Shown here: positions 45,102 to 54,600 of the stretch, piece by piece
How positions within the stretch are numbered: position 1 is the stretch's first letter
Layout: each line of letters begins with the position of its first letter
From: Methyloceanibacter methanicus
GTDB lineage: Bacteria; Pseudomonadota; Alphaproteobacteria; Rhizobiales; Methyloligellaceae
Assembly: GCF_001723285.1 (NCBI RefSeq)
Contig: NZ_LPWG01000001.1
Location: 49,907-113,906, forward strand
Direction of reading: 5' to 3'
Length of the DNA stretch: 64,000 nt
The notes under the pieces: model-generated
What the model was told of the DNA's origin: nothing
Database searches by the model: none
Seen by the model: only the letters and a program-made list of their open reading frames with translations
Translations under genes and position numbers: made by a program

Positions 45102-45740
45102 CTACCGCGCCGTCAGCACGACCTCGTCCTCGCCCGACTCGACCGTCACCGTCATGCCGGCAGCCCGCGCCACGCGCGCGGCGTAGTAAGGCTGGATCGA
45201 ATGCGCATCGACCTCGCCGCTGGCATCGCCGGCCAGCAGGGCCCGGACCTGGTCGGCGAGACGCGCGGCCTTGCCCGTCGCGGTGACCGTGTAGGACAAA
45301 TCCTCGCCATCCCCGGAAATCACCGCCCGAATTGTTCCGCCGCGCGGCAGCGCCACCACGCCAAGTCCCACGAGATTGAGCAGCAGCTTGACCTTGTTCT
45401 TTGGCAGGATCAGAGCCGGACCGTCCCAGACGAGGTCGTGCTTCTCGCTGGTGCCCACGAAGGCCTGGGCCACCTTTTCCGCGTCGCGGGTGTCGACTTC
45501 GGCCCCGGCCGAACCCGCCGCGCCGAAGGCGATCCGGGCGAATTGCAACTTGGCGGACGCTTGATTGGCGCTCTTGAGAATCAAATCCATCGCCGCAGCG
45601 CGCATATCGTCGTCCGGTTCCTCGGCCAGCATCTCCAAGCCGTTGGAAATGGCCGAAACCGGGTTGATGATGTCGTGGCAGATGCGGCTGGAAACCAGCG
45701 CCGCAAGATCGAGATCGCCGAGCTCGGCCGGCTCCGACAT
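45102..45740 (-). CDS. chpT: histidine phosphotransferase ChpT
   Basis: This 212-residue protein has the ChpT pattern: LAALVSSRICHDIINPVSAI with phospho-His22 and the following Asp, then ISNGLEMLAEE, and a degenerate ATPase-like second domain. ChpT shuttles phosphate from CckA to CtrA and CpdR. It lies 163 bases upstream of cheA and reads in the same direction. The co-location of chpT, ctrA and sciP within 15 kb is notable. Confidence 0.9.
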   Translation of the reverse strand: MSEPAELGDLDLAALVSSRICHDIINPVSAISNGLEMLAEEPDDDMRAAAMDLILKSANQASAKLQFARIAFGAAGSAGAEVDTRDAEKVAQAFVGTSEKHDLVWDGPALILPKNKVKLLLNLVGLGVVALPRGGTIRAVISGDGEDLSYTVTATGKAARLADQVRALLAGDASGEVDAHSIQPYYAARVARAAGMTVTVESGEDEVVLTAR

Positions 45741-45872
45741 GGCTTGCTCCTTGTCGCGTCCCCAGGGCCCCCTGCGGAGTTATCGTGGCCTAGGTACGAA
45801 TTTCTGTTACAGGAAGGGCGCAATCATCAAAGACACGTTCGAACGAATCACAGCCCTTTGGAGCATTTTGCC

Positions 45873-46733
45873 TTGTCAGCACCAAGACATACAACAGCGG
45901 CACTTGCCGAACAGACCACCGTCTTCGACCTGCGTGCCGCCGCAGAGGTTCTGACCGACGCCGCGGCCAAGGCGGGCGCCGCCATCATGTCGCACTACGG
46001 CTCCACGGAAGGCATTGAGTACAAGGACGACGACTCCCCCGTGACCAGGGCGGATCGGGACGCCGACGCCATCCTGACCGCCGCGCTGCGTGACTTCGCA
46101 CCGTCCATCCCCGTGGTGTCCGAGGAGACCGCGGCCGACCGGAAAGCCCCGCTGGGCCGGACATTCTTCCTGGTCGACCCGCTGGACGGGACCAAGGAAT
46201 TCATCAAGAAGCGCACGGACTTCACCGTCAATGTCGGGCTGATCGAGGACGGGTTCCCCTGTTTCGGCCTCGTCTATGCGCCCGCACGCGCGCTCCTCGC
46301 CGTGACGATCGCCGACGGCGTCGCGATCGAGGCCGAGATGGCGCCGAGTGCCGACGGCGCTGACTTGAGCGCACTCGAGCACACGCGGCTGCACGCGCGG
46401 GCCGCGAACCCGGAGGCCATCACGGCGCTTGTCAGCCTGTCTCATCTGGACGGAAAGACCGAGGAGTTCCTGAAAGGTTTTTCCGTGACCGAACGCAGCG
46501 GCGCGGGCTCCTCGGTCAAATTCCTGGAGATCGCCCGAGGCAATGCGGATCTCTATCCCCGCCTCGCCCCCACCATGGAGTGGGATACGGCGGCGGGCCA
46601 GGCCGTGCTGGAAGCGGCCGGCGGTCATGTGGTCGACACCAAGGGCGCGCGCTTCGCCTATGGAAAAACGGACGCCGGACTGAAAAATTCGAACTTCATC
46701 GCCTGGGGCCGCACCGTCTTAACGCCCCGGTAA
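45873..46733 (+). CDS. cysQ: 3'(2'),5'-bisphosphate nucleotidase CysQ
   Basis: The product has about 286 residues from a TTG start, with TTGGAG about 10 bases upstream. The inositol-monophosphatase fold is shown by PVTRADRDADAIL, VVSEET, DPLDGTKEFIKK (metal site) and the C-terminal MEWDTAAGQAVLEAAGG. CysQ recycles PAP formed during sulfate assimilation. It is divergent from chpT. Related inositol phosphatases are an alternative but the TKEF motif favours CysQ. Confidence 0.88.
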   Translation: MSAPRHTTAALAEQTTVFDLRAAAEVLTDAAAKAGAAIMSHYGSTEGIEYKDDDSPVTRADRDADAILTAALRDFAPSIPVVSEETAADRKAPLGRTFFLVDPLDGTKEFIKKRTDFTVNVGLIEDGFPCFGLVYAPARALLAVTIADGVAIEAEMAPSADGADLSALEHTRLHARAANPEAITALVSLSHLDGKTEEFLKGFSVTERSGAGSSVKFLEIARGNADLYPRLAPTMEWDTAAGQAVLEAAGGHVVDTKGARFAYGKTDAGLKNSNFIAWGRTVLTPR

Positions 46734-46836
46734 GCCTTCCACCGTTTGGTAACGCTTTCGGTCAATAATCGCGGCGGAGGCCTTGTGGCTCTAAACCCAG
46801 CCATTTCGCCGGCGCGCGCGTCCGGGGGCTATAGTC

Positions 46837-47642
46837 ATGCGTAGTACGAGCATCGCGATCGCCGCGACTTCGGCGATCCTTATCAGCTTTGTCCTGACAT
46901 CCGGTGCGCCGGCGCAGTACGCGTCCAACGGCACGGCGTCCAACACGATGCCGGTGCCGAACGCGACCGTGAACGGCGCCTATCCGCAGACGCGATCTTA
47001 CGTCCCCGACCCGGCGCCCGGTAGCACGCCGGTTGCCACGCAGCCCGCGCCGGCGTCTCAACAGGCGCCGCAACAGACCTATCAGCAACAGGCCTACCAA
47101 TCCGAGCAGACCTACGTCCCGGCCCAAGGCTATGCCTCGGAAAAACTGGACGGTGCCTCGGACGGTTTCTCCGCCGAGGAGATCAAGAACGCCGGCCACC
47201 AGTCTTCGGAAAGGTCTCGTCGGGATTTGCAAGCGCGGTGGAATATACGTTCCAGCGCTCGGGACGGCCCAACGGCTACATTATCGGCGAAGAGGCGGGC
47301 GGCGCCTTCGTCGCCGGTCTGCGCTACGGCGAAGGCACCCTGCACACCGCCTCGGGTCAGCAGGTTCGCGTCTTCTGGCAGGGCCCCTCGCTCGGCTACG
47401 ATTTCGGCGCCGAAGGCTCTAAGACCATGGTTTTGGTCTACAATCTTCGAGATCCCAACCAGATCTACAACAAGTTCGCAGGCGTCGATGGGTCCGCCTA
47501 TCTCGTCGGCGGCGTCGGCGTCACCTATCTGGCACGGGACGACCTCGTCCTCGCCCCCATACGCTCCGGGGTCGGCCTTAGACTGGGCGCAAATGTCGGC
47601 TACTTGAAGTATACTCGCCAGCCGACCTGGAATCCGTTCTAA
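46837..47642 (+). CDS. exported DUF1134 protein (frameshifted)
   Basis: The repaired length is about 268 residues: signal peptide (IAATSAILISFVLTSGAPA), a Gln/Pro/Tyr-rich low-complexity region (about 30-95), and the DUF1134 domain with FFGKVSSGFASAVEYTFQ, GYIIGEEAGGAFVAGLRYGE and VGLRLGANVGYLKYTRQPTW. The frame breaks near 47203; one missing T in a TT run explains it. It is conserved in alphaproteobacteria; function unknown, probably periplasmic or outer-membrane associated. Confidence 0.8.
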
Positions 47643-47828
47643 TTAGGCGCTAAGGAAGCGGTAGCACGGGTCTTGCGGGTCGCGGACTGCCGGGCGCGCC
47701 GGGCATTGGCTTGCCCGATGGGTTGCGCGCGTGGCACGGGCGGCGGCACGAGGGGCACGTGGAGCGCTGGCATGCAGCGCCAAGCTGGGGCGCTGACGCG
47801 GCCTCATTTCAAGGAATTAAAGGCCTTG

Positions 47829-49315
47829 ATGATCGAGTGGTTCATGTTCGGGGCGTTGGGCTTCTTCCTGGGATGCCTGCTCGGCCTCATGCTTGCGCCC
47901 CCATTGTGGAACCGCGCCGTCAAGCTCACCACGCGCCGGCTCGAAGCCACCATGCCCATGACGCTCGCCGAGATCCAGGCCGACAAGGACCAGATTCGCG
48001 CGGACTTCGCCATCCAGCTGCGCAAAGTCGAGGTCGCCCTCGAGAAGTCGAAGGAGAAGGCGGCGCGCGAACTGATCGAGGCCAATAAGCGCCGTGTCGA
48101 AATACAGAAGCTGAACGGCAATCTGGACTCCGTCAGGAGCGAACTGCACGAAGCCGAAAACGCCAACCGCGTGCTGCAACAGACGATCAAACGGCGGCTG
48201 CCCGACGTCGATGCGCGGCTGAAGGCGGCCAAGAAAGCTTTGTCGGATCTGGAAACGGTGAACGCCGAGCTTCGGACGACGGTCGCCTCCCAATCCGAAG
48301 CGCTGAAAGTCGCCCGCGCGACCGTCCACAACCAGCGTGCCGACATCGATCAGCTCAGGTTGTCGCTGGAAAGCGGCAGCGCGGCCGGGCGCGGTTCGGC
48401 GAAAACCGCGCGCGCGCCGTCGCCGAGAGCCAACGCCTGGCGGCGGAACTCTCGCGCGCCCAGGAAGAGTTGGACCGTGTGCGGACCAGCAGCGAGGAGA
48501 TCGCCTTCCTGCGCCGGGAGCTCAGCCACCTCGCCTCCCAGATTCTCGGCGCCGCGCGGCACCAAGCCCCGTCGTGGCAAGCCGCCCCGGCACAGGCCGT
48601 TGCCCAAGAGGACACGACCTATGAGGAAACGGACTACGAGGATATGGAGGCGGAGCACGACGCGGTAGCCGAGCATGACGGCGCGGTCGAGGAAGAGACC
48701 GTCGCCTATGCGGGCAATGGCGCGGCCGGCTACGCGGAGACGGCCTACGCCGAAGAGGCCCCCGGCGCGCCGGAGGGTATCGAACCGGCCGAAGAGACCT
48801 ATGAGCCGGAGGAGCCCTATCGGCATCACGAAACCGATCAGCCCGAGGACATCTACCAGGCTGAAGGGGCCTATGTTGAGGCTGAAGGGGCCTATGCTGA
48901 GGAAGCCGCCTACGACGAAGACGAGGCGCACCCTGCCGAGCCGGTCCCGGCCGAACAGGCTTACGCGGCGGCGGAGACCTACTCCGTGGAAGAGACCGCG
49001 GAAGAGACCTATGACGACGAGGACGACTACGAGCTCGAAGAGGACTACGAGACCTACGAGATCGCAGGGCACTACGCCACACCGGGCGCGGCCTCGGAGG
49101 GCCACGAGGACCAGCCGGATGAGGACGGCGGCGAGGCGGCGTATACGGAAGCCCATGCCGGCGAGGACGCGGAGGAGCCGGTCGAGCCGCCGCGCAGCCT
49201 GTCCAAGCGTTTCGCCGCGCGGCGCGCCAAGCGTCAGTCGGCAAAGTCCGGCGGGGGAAGCCTGACAAGCCGGCTTCGCGGCCTCGTGGCGGACAGTCCC
49301 GAGCGGCGCGGCTAA
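47829..49315 (+). CDS. membrane-anchored coiled-coil protein with Tyr/Glu-rich tail (frameshifted)
   Basis: The repaired length is about 495 residues. An N-terminal membrane span (MFGALGFFLGCLLGLMLAPP) is followed by a long coiled coil (IRADFAIQLRKVEVALEKSK; SELHEAENANRVLQQTIKRR), then an acidic repetitive region rich in Tyr-Ala-Glu-Glu units such as AEGAYVEAEGAYAEEAAY, and a basic C-terminus (SKRFAARRAKRQSAK). The frame breaks between about 48401 and 48418, fitting one lost base in a GC repeat. No family was recognised. Confidence 0.68.
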
Positions 49316-50034
49316 CCGTCAGTCTGCAGAAAATCCCGCGTTCCGTTCGCAAGGCGCAACGCCGTCAGGCAGCCCGTGAACACCGCGCCCGTGTCGATCC
49401 CGATCCGATTCGTCCGAACCACGGGCTTGTCCCCTGGCGTGTGCCCATGGACCACGATCTTCCCGAACGGCTCCTGCGCCTCCAGAAACTCATGGCGGAT
49501 CCAGAGGAGATCATCCGCGACCTGCGCGGCGAGGGGAACGCCGGGACGTAAGCCTGCGTGCACGAAAACATAGTCGCCGACCACGCAGGTGAGTTCGAGG
49601 CTCTCGAGGAAACGCAGATGCGTGGGGGGAAGCGCGGCCATAAAGGCCTCCCGCCAGCCTCGGCGCGCGCCGATGCGCTCCAGCCGGTCGATATCGACGC
49701 CGTAGGACGCAAGCGTCGGCTCCCCACCGTTGCGGCACCAGGAGTCGAGGCAGCCGGGGTCGTTCAGGAAATCCAGCAGGAACTGTTCGTGGTTGCCTTT
49801 GAGGACAATGCGCTTCGAGCCGTCGAGCGGGCCTCTGCTCAGCATATCGATCACGCCGCGGCTGTCCGGTCCCCGGTCCACATAATCCCCGAGGAACACC
49901 AGGGTCTTTTTCGAATGATCGCTGCGCGCCGCATCCTGCGCGATCAAGGCCAAGAGCGCGGACAACAGGTCCGTGCGCCCATGAATATCGCCGATCGCAT
50001 AGACGACTTCGCCCTCGGGAACCGTGGGGGTCAC
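49312..50034 (-). CDS. serine/threonine-type metallophosphatase
   Basis: A 240-residue calcineurin-like phosphoesterase with the three metal motifs GDIHGRTDLL, GDYVDRGPDS and GNHEQFLLDF, and the later HAGL and HGHTP. This resembles small bacterial phosphoprotein phosphatases. The start is GTG 50034 with GAGGG 8 bases upstream; longer frames have no family similarity. Its stop overlaps the convergent coiled-coil gene by 4 bases. The substrate is unknown. Confidence 0.82.
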   Translation of the reverse strand: MTPTVPEGEVVYAIGDIHGRTDLLSALLALIAQDAARSDHSKKTLVFLGDYVDRGPDSRGVIDMLSRGPLDGSKRIVLKGNHEQFLLDFLNDPGCLDSWCRNGGEPTLASYGVDIDRLERIGARRGWREAFMAALPPTHLRFLESLELTCVVGDYVFVHAGLRPGVPLAAQVADDLLWIRHEFLEAQEPFGKIVVHGHTPGDKPVVRTNRIGIDTGAVFTGCLTALRLANGTRDFLQTDG

Positions 50035-50130
50035 AACACAATCCCTCGAAAGTACCTGACCATGGCAAAAGTTGATATAACTCACAATTAGCGCACAAGT
50101 TGAAGCGCCAAGCCGACGCAGAATCGTAAG

Positions 50131-50811
50131 ATGTGGCAAATATCGACCTGGAGATTGATTGGTAAGAGGATGTCACCAGACACCGCTGAAACCGTCGCTA
50201 ATTGGTCCAACTGGTTTTTTCTAGCCAGCCTACTAGTTGGAATTGTCGCGACTTTCCTCCTAATCATCTCCGGCCGAGTAAAAGAGGACAACCTAAAGCG
50301 TGAACTCGCGCATGCCCAAGAGAAAACCGCGGGCTTGGAGCTTGAGGCAATAAGAGCAAAGGAGCGTCTGCTAAAAGAAAGAGCAGCACGTGTAACGCTC
50401 GAAATGCAGCTGTCGCCAAGGACGCTCAGTCGGACAACACAAGAGTCACTCAAAGACGCCATTCGCGCATTTGAGGGCGAGACCGTGGCCGTTGAGACCT
50501 ATGCGCATGATGCCGAGGCGGCCAATTTCGCGGAACAGCTCATACGCTGCCTGCGGAGCGCTGGGATTCAGGTATCGAGCGAGGTCGCTTCGCGGCTCGA
50601 CGTTGGCCGACTTGCAATCGGTATCATTATAGGTGGTCGCAACGAACCACTCGCTAAGCTCATCGCGGGGAGACTTGCGTCAGCAGGGCATCTTAGCGTG
50701 GCTTACGACCCAAATCAGGCGGGCAAGCAGGACGACTCGGCGCCGGGAGTCCTAATTCTCATCGGAGCTCGCCCCCTGCCCAATATCGAACGTCCATCAA
50801 CCTTCCCCTGA
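50131..50811 (+). CDS. single-TM coiled-coil protein of unknown function
   Basis: The product has 226 residues (or 213 from Met14 at 50170). A membrane helix (FFLASLLVGIVATFLLIIS) is followed by a charged coiled coil (ELAHAQEKTAGLELEAIRAK) and a C-terminal domain with GETVAVETYAHDAEAANFAE and GIIIGG, which looks like a small alpha/beta fold. Base composition is visibly less GC-rich than its neighbours, which suggests transfer. No partner gene is obvious. Confidence 0.62.
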   Translation: MWQISTWRLIGKRMSPDTAETVANWSNWFFLASLLVGIVATFLLIISGRVKEDNLKRELAHAQEKTAGLELEAIRAKERLLKERAARVTLEMQLSPRTLSRTTQESLKDAIRAFEGETVAVETYAHDAEAANFAEQLIRCLRSAGIQVSSEVASRLDVGRLAIGIIIGGRNEPLAKLIAGRLASAGHLSVAYDPNQAGKQDDSAPGVLILIGARPLPNIERPSTFP

Positions 50812-51258
50812 CTTCGCCGATGGTGACATCAATTCAAGATATAGCCGCGCCGGAAAGCTGAAGACCGTGCTCACGCAATCGGACTTCAGGCCGATAAACA
50901 GGACTGTTTTCCCATCCCGCATCTGGTCGTCCTCGGTAATGACATAGAGGGTGTCGACCCGGAGCGGCGGCAGGCCCTTTTGATGCGCGGCCCGTTGCTC
51001 GAAAGCCTGCAGGCGCGGGCCAGCATAATGGTCGAATTGGGCATGGACCCGCGCGATGGCGGACCGGATCTCGCTCTCGGACTTGCACGGCACGCTCGCG
51101 ATTTTTGGACCGTCGCCGCCATAATAGGTCGTGCCGTGCGGCTGGACGAGCGGTCCGAACTTGCTGGACGTGGCTTTGAGCCCTGCAAATCCCAACAGGA
51201 CAACGGCAAGAACCAGCCCAGCAGAGATTTTCGCCCACATCGGGACACGAATTGGCAT
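50797..51258 (-). CDS. small exported protein of unknown function
   Basis: The product has 153 residues. The N-terminal hydrophobic helix (ISAGLVLAVVLLGFAGL) is likely a signal or anchor. The rest has Cys residues (VPCKSES, LKSDCVS) and a VDTLYVITEDDQMRDGKTV segment. The ATG at 51258 is preferred, with GGGGGAGG upstream. It is convergent with the gene at 50131, overlapping it by 15 bases. No family was recognised. Confidence 0.58.
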   Translation of the reverse strand: MPIRVPMWAKISAGLVLAVVLLGFAGLKATSSKFGPLVQPHGTTYYGGDGPKIASVPCKSESEIRSAIARVHAQFDHYAGPRLQAFEQRAAHQKGLPPLRVDTLYVITEDDQMRDGKTVLFIGLKSDCVSTVFSFPARLYLELMSPSAKSGEG

Positions 51259-51338
51259 CGCCAAGATCCTCCCCCGCCGCGGCCGCTCTCACGCGGGAGG
51301 GCCTTCTACGGCGTTCGCAAGATCGAGGCTGGTCCGCG

Positions 51339-51767
51339 TTAGATCGCGGTATCGACCTCGCAGACCACTATATCACGCCGGCCGCATTCGGGCATCTTCC
51401 AGGCGATCACCTCGCCCGTCCTTGTGTCGACGATCGGAACCGGGCAGGCAACACGCCAGAAGCGGTATTTCGACCCGCGATGGGCTTGGTCCCAGTTCAC
51501 GCCGAGCGTGATGCCGGCTCGCTGGCAGCGCTGCTGGTTGAAGGGCTGGGGTGCGGCGGCGGGAAGTCTCTTGCCACTTACATCGAAGCCCCCATCGACA
51601 GCGGGATCGTAAAGGTCCACCTTCTGTCGGCGGCACACCATCATGGAGTGTTCGGTGGCCCATTCAAGGTTCTCGTATCCGGTATAGGCCGCGTTCTGAT
51701 CGGCCGGACCGGCAACGACCGTCTTGCAAACAATCAAGACAATGGCAGATGGCATGGGTACGGGCAT
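51339..51767 (-). CDS. small exported Cys-containing protein of unknown function
   Basis: The product has 142 residues: a hydrophobic start (SAIVLIVCKTVVAG), then NLEWATEHSMMVCRRQKVDLYD, CQRAGITLGVNWDQAHRG and a C-terminus MPECGRRDIVVCEVD. At least five cysteines suggest disulfides in the periplasm. No clear ribosome binding site. It reads in the same direction as the preceding small exported protein gene. No family was recognised. Confidence 0.55.
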   Translation of the reverse strand: MPVPMPSAIVLIVCKTVVAGPADQNAAYTGYENLEWATEHSMMVCRRQKVDLYDPAVDGGFDVSGKRLPAAAPQPFNQQRCQRAGITLGVNWDQAHRGSKYRFWRVACPVPIVDTRTGEVIAWKMPECGRRDIVVCEVDTAI

Positions 51768-51770
51768 GAT

Positions 51771-52647
51771 CTATGCTCCCCAATTCTGAATAAGGCCCCC
51801 CAACGGGACCAGTTGGCCCGCCGGTGCAGCGAGCATCGATTGTTCGGAAATACGTGCCGCCGGATGCGCAGACGGAACGCGTAGGATCGGCCCAAAGGCC
51901 CAATCGACGCCGTCTATTCTGCGCAGCCCCGAGAGGCGGGTGGACAGCATGTGGATAAACGCGGCAAACAACACCTCGGGCAGCCGCATGGCCGCATCGA
52001 TTGTCCGTGGTGGCGCCGTGGGCGGCTGCTTGACGGCCTGAACCGAATGGCTCAGGGCAGCCGCTTTGACTCGGGTCAGTCTCGTAGGCATTTGGCCCCC
52101 TCTACAAAGGTTGCACCAACGCCACTCCTTGAGGTCCGTTTTGGACCGCTACCTCCCGAAACTCTTCCAGACCGGTTGGAACTTTACCGCATGGTCGGCT
52201 GATGTTGCATCGCAGCATCCGCCCGCCTGATTGCACGAGCTTAGTGTTGCCTTCGCAAGACCCGTGCAAAACCGGACCATGACGGGCACCCTGCGTCAGA
52301 ATGCCCAAAACTATGCGGTTTTACGTGCATTTCGTAGCCCCTTAGACCGGTATGAAGTGCCGGAATTCCAAGGCTTTCGCCTCTTCTCCGGCCCTCCACT
52401 CGAATGCTGCACCGCAAAAAATTGATTCGCAAGATGGCCCTTAGGCTAACGCGAACGATGACCAAACCCTAGAGCACGGAGCAACAGCCATAGGAAAAAT
52501 GGCAACCTGGGCGCCAACGAGGCAGCAGAAATGCCTATATTTTCGGCAGAGCACGCCAGCGCGCACCGTCCCGGTCGCAAGCGCCGGATGGCCGGGGTAA
52601 AACGGCTGGACACGGGGCACGTGGCTGGGACAGCCGGGGGGCGAGAT
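51771..52647. other. stretch without a convincing gene
   Basis: Roughly 880 bases lie between the small exported protein gene and the DUF4396 gene. A leftward frame of 106 codons (51771-52091) exists, but it has no signal peptide, family or binding site. Short frames on both strands overlap each other. Composition is less coding-like than elsewhere, with AT-rich patches around 52400-52500. No RNA gene or repeat was recognised. Confidence 0.5.
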
Positions 52648-53445
52648 ATGCTGATCGACGGGGTCATACTGTTATGGTTCATCCTGACGGCGTTTTCGCT
52701 GGTGTTCGTCGCCGTCGATATCCGTGCGACGCCGGAGAACCCGGTGATGAAATGGGCCTTCGTGCTCTTCACCGCCTATTCCGGACCCTTCGGCGCCTTT
52801 CTCTACGTCCTGGGTTGCCGCGAACCACTGCCAGGGCTTCATGAGCGCTACGTGGCCTCGCGGTGGCGCCAAGCGCTCGGCTCGACGATGCATTGCGCTG
52901 CCGGCGACGGCGTCGGCATCCTGGTCGGCGCGGTGATCGGCGCCCTCGTCGCCCTCCCCTTGATGGCGGATTTCGCGCTGGAATACGTGCTCGGCTTCGC
53001 CTTCGGCTGGAGCATCTTTCAGGCTCTCTTCATGGGCGAGATGTTCGGCTCCTATTGGAAGGCGCTGAAAGGGACATTCAGCTCGGAGTTCCTGTCCATG
53101 AACTGCCTCATGGGCGGCATGCTGCCGGTCTCCGCCTTGGCTTTTCAGGGCAACGCGGACGCTCACGACCCCCTGCAGCCGCTGTTCTGGTTCCGCATGT
53201 CGCTGGCCCTCATGGTGGGCGCCCTGTGCGCCTACCCCATGAACTACTGGCTGGTCGCACACCATCTGAAACACGGCATGTTGACGGTGCGGCCCGCGGG
53301 CCAGGACGCCGAGAGTCACGCGCCGGCGGCGAGGGCTCGCGCGGGGAAGGATCGAGCAACATGGCCGGCATGGACATGTCCGAGGATACGCCCAACGCCA
53401 CCTCCAAGGACGGCGCCGCACCGGGCACGAAAATGTCCGCCATGA
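52648..53445 (+). CDS. DUF4396 membrane protein
   Basis: A membrane protein with about six spans (GVILLWFILTAFSLVFVAVD; ALVALPLMADFALEYVLGFA; LFWFRMSLALMVGALCAYP). The DUF4396 features REPLPG, CAAGDGVGI and MNYWLVAHHLKHGM are present. GGGGGCGAG precedes the ATG. After LTVRPAG the tail becomes Arg/Pro-rich and looks like a wrong frame. One missing base in 53297-53350 would fuse it to the Met-rich ORF at 53361 and extend the gene to 53579. Function unknown. Confidence 0.75.
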   Translation: MLIDGVILLWFILTAFSLVFVAVDIRATPENPVMKWAFVLFTAYSGPFGAFLYVLGCREPLPGLHERYVASRWRQALGSTMHCAAGDGVGILVGAVIGALVALPLMADFALEYVLGFAFGWSIFQALFMGEMFGSYWKALKGTFSSEFLSMNCLMGGMLPVSALAFQGNADAHDPLQPLFWFRMSLALMVGALCAYPMNYWLVAHHLKHGMLTVRPAGQDAESHAPAARARAGKDRATWPAWTCPRIRPTPPPRTAPHRARKCPP

Positions 53446-53579
53446 CCATGGCCGACAAGATGAAGGCGGCCGAGAGCGGCTCCGCGCTGCACAAGCCCAC
53501 GCCGCCGGTGTGGGTCATGGGGGCTGTGTCGCTCGCCGTCCTCGCCCTCGGCATCGTCATCACACTGATCTTCGCCTAG
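53361..53579 (+). CDS. Met-rich single-TM small protein or C-terminus of the DUF4396 gene
   Basis: This 72-residue frame starts MAGMDMSEDTPN, contains MSAMTMADKMK and ends in one membrane span (VMGAVSLAVLALGIVITLIF). GGGGAAGGA sits 8 bases before its ATG, so it could be an independent gene overlapping the previous frame. Alternatively it is the true C-terminus of DUF4396 after a lost base, which would match the pattern of breaks elsewhere. Met-rich motifs are often copper ligands; that is only a hint. Confidence 0.5.
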   Translation: MAGMDMSEDTPNATSKDGAAPGTKMSAMTMADKMKAAESGSALHKPTPPVWVMGAVSLAVLALGIVITLIFA

Positions 53580-53697
53580 TAGCGTCCGCGCACGGGACCG
53601 CGCTGTCCACAGACAGTCCGCGTCCGCGCGCCTGCCTCTATCCTATCGGCGGGTGCCGGAGGGGACGGGAGGTGGCCGGTATGCAGCGGAGTGTCCC

Positions 53698-54075
53698 GTG
53701 CCGACACCACAGCCCGGACGGAAACGGCTTGAAGCGTGTGCACGCGCCGGACGAGGCTCTCGCGCCGGCGCCATCGCCCGGACCGCTGCGCGCTACGAGC
53801 GGGCCCGCCATTTGCCGAAGATCCTCGCCGCAAAACCGGACGAGATCGCCGATCTGTCGCTTCAGGGCCGGCGCAAGCTGATCGCCCGGCTGATACGCCT
53901 CGCGCGCAACTCGGCCCGCGCGGGCGCGGGCGGACATTGGTCCTACGACCCGAACCGCCACCTCGCCATCCTCGGCGCCTTGCAGGCGGAAAGAACCGCA
54001 CTGGCGGCGCTTGCACGCGGAGGCGACGCGGAGGCGGACAAACCGCTCCGCGCGCCATCCGAAATCAGCACATGA
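53698..54075 (+). CDS. basic helical protein of unknown function
   Basis: The product has about 125 residues from GTG 53698 (a GTG at 53653 is an alternative). The core is helical and Arg-rich: ERARHLPKILAAKPDEIADL, SLQGRRKLIARLIRLARNSA, WSYDPNRHLAILGALQAER. No family was recognised. Its end overlaps the convergent Spy-like gene by 11 bases. Confidence 0.5.
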   Translation: MPTPQPGRKRLEACARAGRGSRAGAIARTAARYERARHLPKILAAKPDEIADLSLQGRRKLIARLIRLARNSARAGAGGHWSYDPNRHLAILGALQAERTALAALARGGDAEADKPLRAPSEIST

Positions 54076-54460
54076 TCTTGTTCTTCACGAGGACCGTCTG
54101 CTCCGCGACGATCTTGTCGTATTCGCGAAGCTGCTCCGGACTGAGGATGGCCGCCAGCCGCGTGCGCGTATCCGCGTTGATCCGGTTCATGTCCTTGTTG
54201 AGCCTGATGAGTCCCAGAGCGCCAGGCCGCTCGCAGGTCTCGAAGTTCACGCCGTGCTTTTGAAACGTGCTGCTACGGGCCGACATCGAGTCCCGCAGGA
54301 TCGGCTGAATGGCGGCGCGCTGCTCCGGCGTCAGGCCGAGACGCGCCTCCATCTTGGCCACGTCTTCGGGTGTCAGCAATTGCGCCAAGGCCGCCGCCGG
54401 GACCAGCGTTGCGCCGATGAGGGCCAGCATGGCGACGATACGCTTCAGACTTGTCGTCAT
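54065..54460 (-). CDS. Spy/CpxP-like periplasmic protein (LTXXQ)
   Basis: The product has 131 residues with a signal peptide (IVAMLALIGATLVPAAALA). The mature part has two LTxEQ-type helices: LTPEDVAKMEARLGLTPEQR and ILSPEQLREYDKI. This is the Spy/CpxP/LTXXQ family of periplasmic stress chaperones and regulators. GGAGAAA precedes the ATG. One Cys near the middle and one at the C-terminal end (KNKIMC) are unusual and may bond. Confidence 0.72.
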   Translation of the reverse strand: MTTSLKRIVAMLALIGATLVPAAALAQLLTPEDVAKMEARLGLTPEQRAAIQPILRDSMSARSSTFQKHGVNFETCERPGALGLIRLNKDMNRINADTRTRLAAILSPEQLREYDKIVAEQTVLVKNKIMC

Positions 54461-54600
54461 TTCGAAATTTCTCCTTAGGCCCTCAAGCCAGCAACGGGGG
54501 CGTGGGCCACGTATTTTGTCGAGAAAATGCAGATAGGAACGACGAGCGGAAGGATCAACGGGGGACGGGCGTGAGCAGGCCCAGACAGTCCAGCCGGGAC

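Noticed and set aside
51771..52091. 106-codon leftward frame
   Set aside because: No signal peptide, family or ribosome site, and several other frames overlap it.
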